Shown: positions 46,931 to 57,511 of the stretch, one piece after another
How the letters are laid out: each line of letters starts with the position of its first letter
Position numbering within the stretch: position 1 is the stretch's first letter
Position numbers and translations under genes: made by a program
The notes under the pieces: model-generated
The model's input: the letters and a program-made list of their open reading frames with translations, nothing else
Told to the model about the DNA's origin: nothing
Databases searched by the model: none
NCBI GenBank assembly: GCA_033807695.1
Contig: CM066307.1
Location: 1,178,001 to 1,242,000 of the forward strand
Reading direction: 5' to 3'
Source: Daedaleopsis sinensis
Lineage: Eukaryota; Basidiomycota; Agaricomycetes; Polyporales; Polyporaceae
Length of the DNA stretch: 64,000 nucleotides

Positions 46931-48176
46931 AAGTTATCTAAGTACATCTAAATGTATCTGCAGTAATCTAATCTATCTAAACGCTCGTCGGCGTCTACGC
47001 AAGTTGACTTTCGACCACCAACGACCGTTGCAACGTACCGTTACGCCTTCGTCGATCGCCAGACCCGCCAACGTTTCGATCGCTCGACGTTCGTTACGAC
47101 CGACGCAACGCAACGTTTAGCCAGCGTTTCGCCAGCGAACGTTTCGCCAACGGTTCGCCAACGTTTCGCTCGATTCGACTGCGAAACCGCCAGGTAACGT
47201 GACTGTCGCCTCTCTCTCGCCTAGCCTTAGCCTATGTTACAGGACGTCCTGGCGCTTGGTATGCCTTGAGCGTATGCGGCCGCCTGCCGCACTACGTACA
47301 GTGCTCCCTCGCCGCCACCACAGCTATCCACAATACGCTAACGCTTCGTGAGAAGACCTACTCAAGGGTGGTTCACGTGCACCTCGAACCCGTACAAATA
47401 ACGCGACAGCTTCGCAATCTTCGCCATCCACACTCTTCCTCCTCCCACCACCATCGTTCGTCGTACAAGGTGAGTCCCATGCCAGAGTCCCGCCGCTACC
47501 TCTCATGCACTAACTCTCTGCACTGGTACATAGGTGCTTATACCAGTCGTATTCCAGTTCATGTGTGCGTATATAGTGCATATATCCACCTTTCACCCGC
47601 ATATACTCACTGTTTCACTCTTCCCCCACTTAGTACCCGCCTCCTTGCTGGGAGTATGGCAGCTCGACACCAACAGGTGAGTCACGCCAGCTCTGAGACT
47701 CCGGGATTGGGTGGTGTCGTGGGGATATGGCAGGCGGAAAGCGGTAGAGAAGGCATGGGTTCAGGGGGAGGAGGTGACTCGTTTGTAAGCGGCGTGTCCT
47801 CGCTGTACAACACGGCGTCGATGAGTGGGAAGTGTCGGGATATCGATGGTCGTCGCGGGGATAATCGGACACAGTCTATGTGTCTGTAGTTATCTAAATG
47901 TATCTATTATCTAGATATTATATGCAGATGCATTGAGCACGATCGATGTGGACTACGACCTATATTTCTACAGCTATAGGGATTTATCTAGTGGAGCGTA
48001 GATAGATTTAGACGACGGTAGATACCTGTAGATCGCGCTAGATACATTTAGATCACTCTAGATAACTGTAGATACAATCGCCATGTATCTACAGGACATA
48101 GATATATCTACGTATATCTAGAGTTATCTACATCTATCTACACGACAGGATAGCTGTAGATACATGTAGATACCTG

Positions 48177-48210
48177 TAGATATACGTAGATAGAGGGGTT
48201 TCTGACTGGG
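48177..48210 (-). repeat. Right terminal inverted repeat
   Basis: 34 bp, perfect inverted copy of the left terminus. Preceded by a longer TAGATA/TATCTA array from about 47990. Confidence 0.95.
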
Positions 48211-48217
48211 ATTGATC
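48211..48217. repeat. Right target-site duplication ATTGATC
   Basis: Direct copy of 46890-46896, abutting the right inverted repeat. Confidence 0.88.
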
Positions 48218-48809
48218 GGTCGCATGTTCGATACTAGCGACCTAAAGTCTTACAGGTCTATCGAGCGGACATCGCACGAGGTATGTACTACTCAGGATTT
48301 CACGATGAGCTATGTGAGCGAACTAGTGTTCTACTTGTTCTATCTGACATCGCTCGATAGTCGCACACTCGGTTCTATTTCAGCAAAAACGCAGTGACTC
48401 ATGCGTTCAATCTTCAGACTCGTACCCAGACGTGCGGGTTCATATACCCAGACGTGCGAGTATGAACCCGCACGTTTGGGTACAAGACCAGATCAGACCA
48501 GTCTCCTTGAACGTTGTACTGTACTTTAAAATGCTGAACATATCTTGCAAACAACACCTCGCATACATATCTCCTGGATTGGTCTGCATGAATACATATT
48601 ACAATATATACAGCTGGCGAGTACGTACATATAAATATCTGATAACGATACACGATTAAACAAGAAGTGCGCGTAGTGTATTGATGGTCCTGAGAGAGCG
48701 ACGACAGAGCAGAACGACAGACAGACGAACGAACGAACGAATATACATGATAACTTACAGTCAAACAACTCCGATACATTCAGCCCACTCTACGCGAGTT
48801 TGGGGGGAC
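48218..48809. other. Intergenic between the TIR element and the F-box gene
   Basis: AT-rich. It contains a strong hairpin (48422-48483), a shorter inverted pair CTATCGAGCG (near 48260 and 48350) and GAAC tandem words near 48727-48740. No gene is seen. Confidence 0.45.
48422..48483. repeat. Hairpin with 23-bp arms and arm-derived loop
   Basis: Arms 48422-48444 and 48461-48483 are inverted copies with a single mismatch. The 16-nt loop begins with a 14-nt direct copy of the left arm (TACCCAGACGTGCG). This looks like a partial triplication or a small fold-back element. Confidence 0.9.
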
Positions 48810-50021
48810 TCATTCCCTCTTGACGAAGCGCACGAGCTTCTCCAAGCCCTGTGCGGCGAACGCCTCGAGGACCTTCACCTCCATGTCCGCAAAGTCCACC
48901 CGGGGCACGCCCCTCGAGGTAAATCCGCCGAACACGACCCCGTCGCCGTCATCGCCATGGTCCTTGGCACTGACGGCCACACGCTCGAGCTTCGTCGTCC
49001 TCGCCACGCGCGCAGACGCCTCAGCGAGGCGCGTCCACGGGATCTGCGTGGTGGTGTCGAACTCGCCGCACTTGACGGCGAACGCGAGCTCGCGGAGCGC
49101 GGGCACGGACAGGCGCGAGATGAAGAAGAGCGTGTAGGGCGTCGCCGCGATGCGGTTCGTGTGCACGTCGAGCGTGAGCGACTCGAGGCGCGCGAGCGGC
49201 ACGAAGACAGGGAGGGACCAGCTCGGGCTCGCGAGATCATCGGAGGACGAGTTGTCCCCGAAGCCGACGCGGAGCGTGTGCAGGGTCGGCGCGAGCGCGC
49301 CGAGGATGTCTGCGAGCGATGCGAGGCTCGACCAAGACACGCGCGTGCAGGAGAGGGTGTGGATACAGCGGTGCAGATCGTTGGCGATGAGCCATCGTAG
49401 CGCCTTGAAGTGGTCGCAGCTGCTGGTCATTTCCACCACCTCGAGCTGCGGCATAATCACATCTCGCGGAATCGTCGCGGTATGCGGCGCGTGTGTCTCC
49501 CACTCCTGCGTAAATGCGATGCTGAGGCGGTTGAGGCGAGGGTAGGATGTGAGGAGCTCGACGAAGACGTCGAAAGAGGTGAGGGCGCACGCCCATAACG
49601 TAAGATGGGTAATGCTGGACAGGCGGCCGAAGACGCGTTGCGCGAGTTCCGTATCAATGGTGATGAGAGCAAGCTCGAGCTTTGTGAGATTGCTGAGCTG
49701 ATGAACGACAGGGTCGGGGATTGCGCGGAGCCAGGCGTCGAGGGTCGCGCCGTGAAGGCGGTCCATGGAGAATATGCCAAACGCGCCTTCTATCTCGAGC
49801 GTGGCAACGTGTGAGGCGAGGCCGGGGTTGGTGGCGAGAACGCGGGTGAATGCATAGCAATTGGACCAGTCGAGGTAGACGGAATGGAAGAGATGATGTT
49901 GGGCGCGGGGGAGCCAGTCGCGATTAGCAAGTGCGCACCGCCGTAGAGTGTCTGTGTCGCCGTGGAGAAAATCGAGAATGTAGTCGTGGAGCTCGGCAGG
50001 TAAGACAGGGACGGAGGACAT
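48810..50021 (-). CDS. F-box protein
   Basis: Single exon, 403 aa, start ATG 50021. The N-terminal F-box (LPAELHDYILDFLHGDTDTLRRCALANRDW, given here as a region at residues 7-36) contains the LP..L...IL..L pattern that binds Skp1. The rest is leucine-rich with irregular LRR-like repeats (HVATLEIEGAF, LTKLELALITI, ITHLTLWACAL, LNRLSIAF, LHTLRVGFG, LESLTLDVHTN, LRELAFAV), the usual substrate-recognition half of basidiomycete F-box proteins. It would act in an SCF ubiquitin ligase; the substrate is unknown. It has no introns, unlike most neighbours. It is divergent from the CxxC/F-box gene. Confidence 0.85.
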   Translation of the reverse strand: MSSVPVLPAELHDYILDFLHGDTDTLRRCALANRDWLPRAQHHLFHSVYLDWSNCYAFTRVLATNPGLASHVATLEIEGAFGIFSMDRLHGATLDAWLRAIPDPVVHQLSNLTKLELALITIDTELAQRVFGRLSSITHLTLWACALTSFDVFVELLTSYPRLNRLSIAFTQEWETHAPHTATIPRDVIMPQLEVVEMTSSCDHFKALRWLIANDLHRCIHTLSCTRVSWSSLASLADILGALAPTLHTLRVGFGDNSSSDDLASPSWSLPVFVPLARLESLTLDVHTNRIAATPYTLFFISRLSVPALRELAFAVKCGEFDTTTQIPWTRLAEASARVARTTKLERVAVSAKDHGDDGDGVVFGGFTSRGVPRVDFADMEVKVLEAFAAQGLEKLVRFVKRE

Positions 50022-50673
50022 CTGGGCGAGCAGTATTGGCAGCGAATGAGTATATGCGCTTGCAGACGTGATGCTAGGCTCACCTTCAAAGAAGTCAAAA
50101 TGCAGTAGAGAGCGACACGGTCGATGCCCAGCAGTAGAGAGAGCGAAAGTGGGTGGAAGGAGACGAGGTCAAGAATGAGGGTGGGGAGAGGGAAGCTTTA
50201 AGGACGAGGAGGAGGCAGGGAGAGAAGCTGTTGAGGGCACTGCCCAGCGCCTTCTCCGCCGACAGATGCAGATGGCACCGTCTCGTCACGTGACATTCCG
50301 CGACAGTCACGCGTTACAGCGCGTTACCAGTCCGTGACGGTACGCGTTCCGAGTCACCGTGACTGCGGCCAGTGCCAGGTTCTGCTCGTCCTTTGCTTTG
50401 TGCGCGATTTGCTTTGTGCGCGATGAAAGGGCCGGTAAGTAGGTGATGCTTCCACCGAAAAGTTAAGCCGCAGGATCGTAGCTATCGATAGCGGCTGTGC
50501 ATTGGTTGAACAATCGAAGGACTTCTGCTAGGGCGCAGTGTCCGACGAGTCAAAGTTATTGTACACCCCTTTCGGCCACCTTCTTCTGCTAAAGCTCCGC
50601 GGATCTTGAACCCGTGAGCATACTACATATAAGAAGCCATGATGGTTCTCCCTCGTCTCTCTCATCTACCATC
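50022..50673. promoter_or_regulatory. Divergent promoter between two F-box genes
   Basis: 652 bp. A CACGTG E-box lies at 50287-50292 (as CACGTGAC) and ACGCGT boxes at 50309-50314 and 50342-50347. CATATAAG at 50626-50633 is the probable TATA of the plus-strand gene, about 45 bp before its ATG. Whether these sites are bound is unknown. Confidence 0.5.
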
Positions 50674-52052
50674 ATGTCCTGCTCCCTCTGCCGTCTTCCC
50701 TTCACCCCCAGCAGCATCTCAATCCGTCCGCGTCCCATACCGGAGAGCGCCCTCACAGAGAAGCAGAAGATTCATATGAAGCATGCTACTTGTCTCGGTC
50801 TGTACATCATGGGCCTCGTAGTCGACATGGTTTATTTGGGTAAGCAAATTAATCGTTAACCATGTTTCCTATCCATTCCGTATCATCTTGCTCATGTTCG
50901 CACCGTCCACCCTGCAGATCGCAACCTCTTCGCAATCAACAACACTCCGGGTAGTTTGATCTTTAATATAGTCTGGGAGACCGAGGGAAAGACAGTGCGT
51001 CTGTCTCCCTTGATCTGTTAATTCTTTCTAACTCACGCACTCAGTTCATCGCCCTTCACACGACTTGTGCAACTCTCCTCCGCCATCGGCTCGGCTTCAC
51101 TTCCAATGATGCAGAAACCCTCATTGACCTCGCAGTCATGGAGAGAATCGTCGGCCCCACCATGGGTGGCACACACGCTGGCATGTTCAAGGATGTCAAC
51201 TACAAGACCGCCCTCGAATATGATGGAACGCCCATCAGTGTTGACATCGAGTCGTTGTGGTACTCGAAGCCAGATACTGCCCCCGGAGAAGCCGACTTTG
51301 ACTGGATCAAGTGGCAGCAACTTGGGCTTCAGTGGACAGCAGCGCGATCCGACGTGTGCGTAGTCTGTTTCTGACACTCCTCCGCACATACATACATAAC
51401 CCCTTGCTGACTTTGACCGCACAGCTTCCCCCGTTTCCGTCCCCAAGTGCCTCCGACGCGGCTCTCATCTCTCGGTCCCATGCCCAGCGAATCCACCACG
51501 GACATAGTCACGACACAGCCGCTCGATGTTCTCCATGCGATTCTCCCCTATCTTGACAACAAGTCTTTCATGCACCTCCTCGCGACCTGCCGCACGCTCC
51601 GTCGCCACGCCCTCACGACGTTTCAGCCGCACGCGCGTGAACGCGCCATTGCGCTTGGCTGGGCAGTCCCTCTCGACTTCGAGTACCGCGGCTTCGTGGG
51701 CCGCAGCAAAGCGGAAACAGCTGCCGCACAAGAGAAAGACATCCCTCTCGCGATGGCGCATGCGACGCACTCGCCGATGGACGCCGACTGGCATCTCTAC
51801 CTCTCGCAGGTCCACCGCAGCGCCGCAATGCGCGCGCGGCGGTGGCAGTGGGCACTCGCGGGAGAGCTCGCCGGTGTGTACCGCGAGAAGAAAGCGGCGG
51901 GGCCGTACGCGGATAGCGTGAACGAGGACGGCAAGGTCGTAAAGAGCAAAGCGTGGACTGAGTATGCCCAGACGGCGAAGCAGCAGCTGAGTATGAGGCC
52001 AGCGATCTATGGGATGGGACTCAATTTACCGGGCAAGAAGATGGCCTGGTAG
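50674..52052 (+). CDS. CxxC-start F-box protein
   Basis: Four exons (50674-50839, 50918-50994, 51045-51355, 51425-52052) encode 393 aa. It begins MSCSLCRLPFTP, a CxxC knuckle. The middle has FIALHTTCATLLRHRLGF, IVGPTMGGTHAGMFKDVNY and DFDWIKWQQLGLQWTAARSD. An F-box-like motif sits near residue 210 (QPLDVLHAILPYLDNKSFMHLLATCRTLRRHA region), and the conserved C-terminal part includes MAHATHSPMDADWHLYLSQV and HRSAAMRARRW. This organisation (zinc-knuckle N-terminus, internal F-box) is a lineage-specific family in Agaricomycetes, presumed to act in ubiquitin ligation. All introns have consensus ends. A decayed tandem copy follows 226 bp downstream. Confidence 0.85.
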
Positions 52053-52278
52053 TCCTGCAGGGCGAGAAGTTTTTATAGTTTGTATGGTACTTGATCTGCC
52101 CAATCCCAGCTCGCTTCGGCTAGCCATCTTAACGAACGTCCGTCAAGGCCTCAGGCCTCAGTACTTAGTCCTCTACTAATAGACAACCTTCACAGGTTCA
52201 CGTGAAACTTAACTTTGTGCTATCAGTATAAGTACATCTGTCACACGCGATCGCTGCTCATCGTTCCCACTACCCGTC

Positions 52279-53643
52279 ATGTCCTGCTCTCTCTGCCGCC
52301 TCCCCTTCACCCCGAGCAGCACGGCGCTCTTCCCTCGGTTCATACCCGAGGGCATGCTCACGGACAAGCAGAAGCTTTACATGCAAAACGCTCTAGGTGT
52401 ATCACCATTACGGGCGTTGTCATGGACATGACCTGGCTTGGTGAGTGACCGTGCCATCCTGCCTTCGCGCTCCTTCTACTTGACTTACCCCACTGTGATC
52501 ATGTACATTATAGATAGCGACCTTTTCCAAGCCAAAAGGACGCCTGGTGTAATGACCAGCATCATGTGGGAAGATGGGAACAGAACCGTACGCCGTTGAT
52601 CCATCGCCGAGTCTTACTAACTGCCAGTGATCTTGACGTACGCCCTCAGGTCATCGCCTTCCACACGACTTGCGCAGCCCTCATCCGCCATCGGCTTGGC
52701 TTCACTTCCGACGACCCAGATACTCTCCTTGATTTCGCTCTCGTGGACAAGATCGTCGGTCCGACCGTGGCTGGCGCACATGCTGGCATGCTTAAGAATT
52801 TCAACTACAAAACCCCTCTCAGACTCAACCACGACGGAGAGCCCATCAGTGTCGACATTCAATCGCTGTGGTCCTTGCGGCCAGGTGCTGGCGCCGGGGA
52901 TGCCGACTTTGACTGGATAAAGTGGCGTAAGCGTGGCCTTGAATGGACGGCGGCGCGGCCCGACATGTACGCTCAGCTGCGATATTTATGAATCAGAATA
53001 GCCACCGTAACGCTTCCCTTCGCACAGATTCCCCCGCTTCCGCCCTCAGGTGCCTCCGGCCCGCCTCGCCTCTCTCGGTCCCATACCAGCGTCCACGACC
53101 GACATGTTCACGACCCAACCGCTCGACGTTCTCTCCGCCATCCTGCCCTACCTCGACGACAAGTCCTTCATGCACCTCCTCGCGACCTGCCGGACCCTCC
53201 GCCACCACGCGCTGACGGCGCTCTAGCCCCAGGCGCGTGCACGCGTCCTCGCGCTCGGCTGGGCGGTTCCCGTCGAGTGGGAGTACCGTAGCTTTGTCGC
53301 GCGCAGCAAATCGGAGACGGCCGCCGTGAACGGGAAGACAGACGCGGACGTCGACCTCGCGGGGCTCGCGATGGCACATGCGACGCACTCGCCGGTGGAC
53401 GCCGACTGGCACCTCTACCTCTCGCAGGTGCACCGCAGCGCAGCAATGCGCGCGCGGCGGTGGCTGTGGGCGCTCGCCGGGGAGCTCGCCCGTGTGTATA
53501 GCGAGAGGAAGGCGGCGGGGTCATATGCGGATAGGGTGGGCGAGGACGGGAAGATCGTGAGGAGCAAGGCTTGGGAGGAGTATGCGCGGCAGACGAGGCC
53601 GCTGCTGACTAGGCGACCGAATGTGAATATGTTCAAGAGATGA
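52279..53643 (+). pseudogene. Decayed tandem copy of the CxxC/F-box gene
   Basis: It aligns along its full length with the gene at 50674-52052, keeping the same exon plan and a TATA-like box (near 52228). Two lesions are visible. In exon 1, around 52393-52440, the copy has a net 4-nt length change relative to the parent and runs into a stop (TGA at 52429-52431) just before the first donor. In exon 4 the codon CAG of the parent (Phe-Gln-Pro) is TAG at 53224-53226, ending the frame just after the F-box. The rest still reads well (MAHATHSPVDADWHLYLSQV ... RARRWLWALAGELARVY), so inactivation looks recent. A shorter product from internal starts is possible but unlikely. Confidence 0.8.
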
Positions 53644-56600
53644 GCTGGTAAGTAGAGAAATTTATACCCAGGACTTCTGAGCCCTAAATGTGTACGAGTA
53701 TACGCTGGCGATTATATATTAATATCTCACTGCGAGCGGCTATCGACAGCGTTCAGTACCAAATATACCCTTTCCGGAAATACAAGCGCCTACCTACTCC
53801 CTCATAGTACATCCGCCTCCAGCAACGCACGACTCCGCCCGAGCGTTGAACGTTGGACAAGCACGGAAGAAAGACGTGCTTATTAGCTACTGACGTCATA
53901 CTATGCTGGCAGATAAGCAGTCACTCACACTTTCAACACCATGACGTGCTAATACTTGTTGAAGACGGTAGTCTAGTACGGTTCATGCTAGCGGCCCCAG
54001 CACGCTTCCAAGTTAGCAACCGAGTTGCCCTCTGTGAACCCTCACCAGTGAGGACACCTGCAGCATAGCATGGAGCTCAAGTGTTCACTGGTAAGGGTGT
54101 CGAGTCTGAGTTGCCGGCCATCGTGCAGAGCTGAGTGTCAAATATGGACTCGAAGCACTGACACACCATCCTGGAGACGACTCATGCAGTAGTGTACTGC
54201 AAGGAGTCGCCGAGAACACACGACCAGCCTGACACCCCAGGTGTTCCATGTCCTTCTCGAGCTCGCCGATCACCTATCTGGGCAACGGAGAACGTGTTGC
54301 CCAACATGATAGACTCGGAGACTTCTGCAGGATGGCCCCACGTGAGGCGAAGAAGCGAACCCTGATGGTGCCAGTGGTTTTGATTGTTGACTCGAGCCTT
54401 TAGGCAGTCTGAGTGTACGCGGCGCGGGCAAGGGCGGGCCTCGGAATGATTGCGACGCATCGTACCACTAGGGGGGGCAGAACTCCAGGAGCCTGAGGGA
54501 GACCCCTTGCGCAGCGCGGGTTTCAGCCTCAAAGTTCGGAGGTCCTAGCCTGTCGTTGTCGTGTTTCCCGCACCGCCGCAAACCTTGCGGCAGAACCCAG
54601 CCACTCCCGTGCCGATCGTGAGCGCGCGGCCGCAAGCGAATGGGAGAGCTTAAGTGATAGCCTGGGGTGCCGCCGAGCGAGAGTTAGACACAAAATTCGG
54701 GCCCCGAGACGCGAAGCGTGAGCTTCGGGGATGGAGATGTCCGGATCCGACGGTTAGACGTAGTGCTGGATACGGTAATTTGCTGGAAGCGGGAGCATAG
54801 GCCCAGTCCTGTCGGACAGACTGGCGGCTGCGCCTCGAGTGTCGGGGTCATGAGCTGGAGGACCGCTGAGTCTTCTGCATTCATGACGCAGCGCGGGATT
54901 GGAGAAGTCGGTGACACCGGGATTTGCTGACCCAGTCTTGTCGGTTAGAGACTTCATCTACCATATACGATGTGGTGGGCCACGAGCTGGAGGAGTAGCG
55001 GCTGTCTCTGCCCAGGTACAGGTGGTGACGTCGGGGTCGCGGCAGGATGTGACGCGAGCAAAGTCGTGATTGGTTGCTCGAGCTCGAGCTCCTTGTAGAA
55101 ATGAGGTCCGCCGTCCTGAGTCAATTGGGACGCAGGGGGAAATCACTCTGCTCGAGGGTCGTCGCCGACATGGGCACTCTGACCCCGACCTTCCGGCTCT
55201 ACGCGATGTCCGTTTCCAACATGCCAGGCTCGTCGGCGACAATGCAAGCATGCCCTGATGCGCTGTTGGCAGATGCAAAGAGGTGGGTATGATAATTCGC
55301 ATGAACATCAGAGAAAGGACCTGACCGCGACTCTCACCGACGATCGGGGTAGGACGTGACGGCAAGTCCCAAGGCGAAGCATCAGACCATATTGACCAAC
55401 ACAAGGAAACACGCTTGCCGGGAATGGCCTGTGTCTGGCTGGCGGAGCTCATTTAAGCTCTACGGGCGCGAGTATGCGGATGGGAGATGAACGCAGGGTT
55501 GCACGCGCTACGCTGGGCGGTTGCGCGTATGGAAGGGAAGTGTGATTGATATGTCCTATGCGATGACGGTGTGTGCGTTCAGAGCTTGGGCAGCCGAGAA
55601 GAACGAGTGTGGACTACTCCCGAGAGGCAGCCTGGGCAGGAGAACGACGTCCGAACACACCGGCGAGATATCTGCAAGGGCGAATGACGGTATGTCGACG
55701 CACGACTTCAGCCAGGGTTTGAATGTTACGGCTCTATGTGACTTGGGGTGAGTCTGGACTTTGATGCGTCAGAAGCAATGATAGGTCCTGCAGATGATAG
55801 GCCGAGCTCAAGGAGGCCTTCGGCATGGCAATGGGAGGAGGTAATCCCTCTCAGTCCGCCGAACAAAGTAATGATATACTGGAACAGTCGCCAGAGTTTG
55901 TATGTTCCATTGGGTCTAGTGTGAGGGATATGGTTAAATGCATGTCGTCATGGGGCAGAATTCGTCCATTTAGCCAGGGGCGTTCACAGACACTGCAGTC
56001 GACGACAGCTGCGGGGCTGAACACAGGGATGCCGCGACAGTGCAGTGACGTGCCGTGCATAGCCAATCGTCCACTCAGGGAGCGACATTCCCGGCTGGTT
56101 CGCGGCACCGAGTGCCGTACAGACGTTTGGTTCGGGTCTGAAGAGGGACTTGTTGCTCGGCTCCCATGAAAAGATAATGCGGTGGTAAAGGCAGTTGGAA
56201 GGGGTATCACGACGGGCAAAAGGTCTTTTCGCTCCCATCGGAGATTGGAGGGACATGTATCATTTCCTTTGTTTTCGTGCGCGCTGAGGCCCGAGGCCCG
56301 AAAACGAGGGAATGATAGATATCCAATGACTGTCCCACCAATTTCCTCTAGTGGGAAAAATGACATTTGCACGTCGTGTATGCGCCCTCTCAATCCGCGA
56401 AGAACGTGTTACAACGCGTCGGCGGCCGTGTTGGATTCGAGTTTGTCCGGCCCTGCAATTCATATTCACCGATATGTGGTGACCTGCATGCGCATGCGGA
56501 GAAGAAAGTTAGTATTTTCGAGGGTTATACCAAGGATATTCCATACAACGGAATGCTGACATACTGGAAGCCTTAATTGTTCTTGCGCGAGCCTGAGGTA

Positions 56601-56937
56601 GGTTGACAGAACTTTGGGATGGGCGCGAGAGAACACTGATCCTCTGATGCAGCCATGGGTGCAGATGGGCGGATTGCACCCATTGGTGCTCATGCCTGTC
56701 TGCATCATGTCCCGAACGTAGTCGGTGGCATCATGAGAATAGTTGGCTGACGCACCCAGCATATGGTTTTTCTCATCTGTATGCCGACACATATATAAGC
56801 CAAGCAGATTCAGCACTGAAGACAGCAGCAGCAGCATTCGCCAAGCTCTCCTACACAGAACGTGAGCGACAAATCCCTTCTACTCATCTGGCACACTCGC
56901 AACTCACCTCTCATCTTGTCTTATTATAGTCTCCAAT
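53644..56937. other. 3.3-kb gene-poor stretch before the small secreted protein
   Basis: No convincing coding frame. CCCAGTC(C/T)TGTCGG occurs near 54802 and near 54932, and GCCGCAAACCTTGCGGC (near 54576) is a small hairpin. The last 150 bp are promoter and leader of the next gene. Confidence 0.4.
56792..56798 (+). promoter_or_regulatory. TATA box of the small secreted protein
   Basis: TATATAA about 145 bp before the ATG. The leader contains an apparent intron (56862-56929, GTGAGC...TTATTATAG), which puts the spliced leader at a normal length. Confidence 0.6.
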
Positions 56938-57511
56938 ATGCGCTTCACCGCCGTCTTCGTCACCGCCGCCGTCGCCATCGCCGAGGCTAATGTCGCCGCC
57001 GCTCGCGTGCTGGGACAGCCGGCCGTCGCTCGCGCTGCCGTCAAGAACGATGTCTGCCTCACCAGCATCCCCAACGTATGTGGCACCAACGTGGAATGCG
57101 TCACCATACCGGACGCCAACCCCCTAGGCGTAAGCGACCGCTACCGCAGACTGTGGTAGCTGCTAATAAGCCGTTGTAGATTTGCGTCGACTCCGATGCC
57201 GCAGGCCTTCCTATTCCGGGCCTATCCTCCATTCTCTGTAACAGTAACGCCGACTGCGCTCAGGGTTCCGCCTGCGATGACCCGGCGACCGCGATCGTTA
57301 GCCTCCTGTCTACTGTCGGGATCCCAGGCCTGGGAGCGGTTACGAACCTCGTAGGATTATTCACGAACTTGCTCTTGAGCACGATCCCCGTTCCGGTGCC
57401 AGACTTGAAGGTGAGTACGTAGGAGACTGAATTCTTCCGATACTCATCATCATTCTCCTTCAGGTCTGTGTGCCTAACCTCTCAGGCATTCTTAGCGGGT
57501 TGCCTCTTTAA
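56938..57511 (+). CDS. Small secreted cysteine-containing protein
   Basis: Three coding exons (56938-57129, 57180-57410, 57464-57511) give 156 aa, with a likely additional intron in the 5' UTR. Residues 1-22 are a signal peptide (MRFTAVFVTAAVAIAEANVA). The mature part has cysteines in DVCLTSIPNVCGTNVECV, ICVDSD, LCNSNADCAQGSACDD and a final VCVPNLSG, plus a hydrophobic helix (GLGAVTNLVGLFTNLLLS). The CNSNADCAxGSxC phrase recurs in small secreted basidiomycete proteins and resembles compact disulfide knots. No enzyme motif is present. Candidate roles (wall protein, surface-active protein, effector-like) cannot be separated from sequence. TATA box and intron-bearing leader suggest regulated, possibly high, expression. 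Confidence 0.78.

Larger units (their letters stand above)
46897..48210. mobile_element. 1314-bp TIR element, superfamily undetermined
   Basis: Bounded by perfect 34-bp inverted repeats starting CCCAGTCAGAAACCCC and by a 7-bp direct duplication ATTGATC outside both ends. Both subterminal zones are packed with ATCTA/TAGATA words at about 10-12 bp spacing. The interior holds a CpG-dense block (about 47031-47215) and an ATG-less frame to 47889 with strong splice-like sites (donors at 47470 and 47677, acceptors at 47533 and 47633). No transposase is encoded, so it is non-autonomous. The terminus and the 7-bp duplication do not match the usual hAT (8 bp), CACTA (3 bp) or Mutator (9 bp) rules. Confidence 0.88.
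31853..48217. mobile_element. Transposon-rich island (composite, outer limits uncertain)
   Basis: A continuous block holding two unrelated intact DDE transposases (Plavaka, Tnp2), a DUF6532 gene, two unknown ORFs and a complete TIR element. Host genes flank it on both sides. The limits given are those of its genes and the target duplication at the right. Nested or serial insertions are the simplest reading; a single large element is not shown. Confidence 0.6.

Noticed and set aside
47266..47889. Single 207-aa gene inside the TIR element
   Set aside because: The frame lacks an ATG start and contains strong splice donors and acceptors, so it is not a simple ORF; reported only as a possible spliced transcript.
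54560..54600. GCCGCAAACCTTGCGGC hairpin as a terminator
   Set aside because: Intrinsic hairpin terminators are not used by RNA polymerase II, and no gene ends here.
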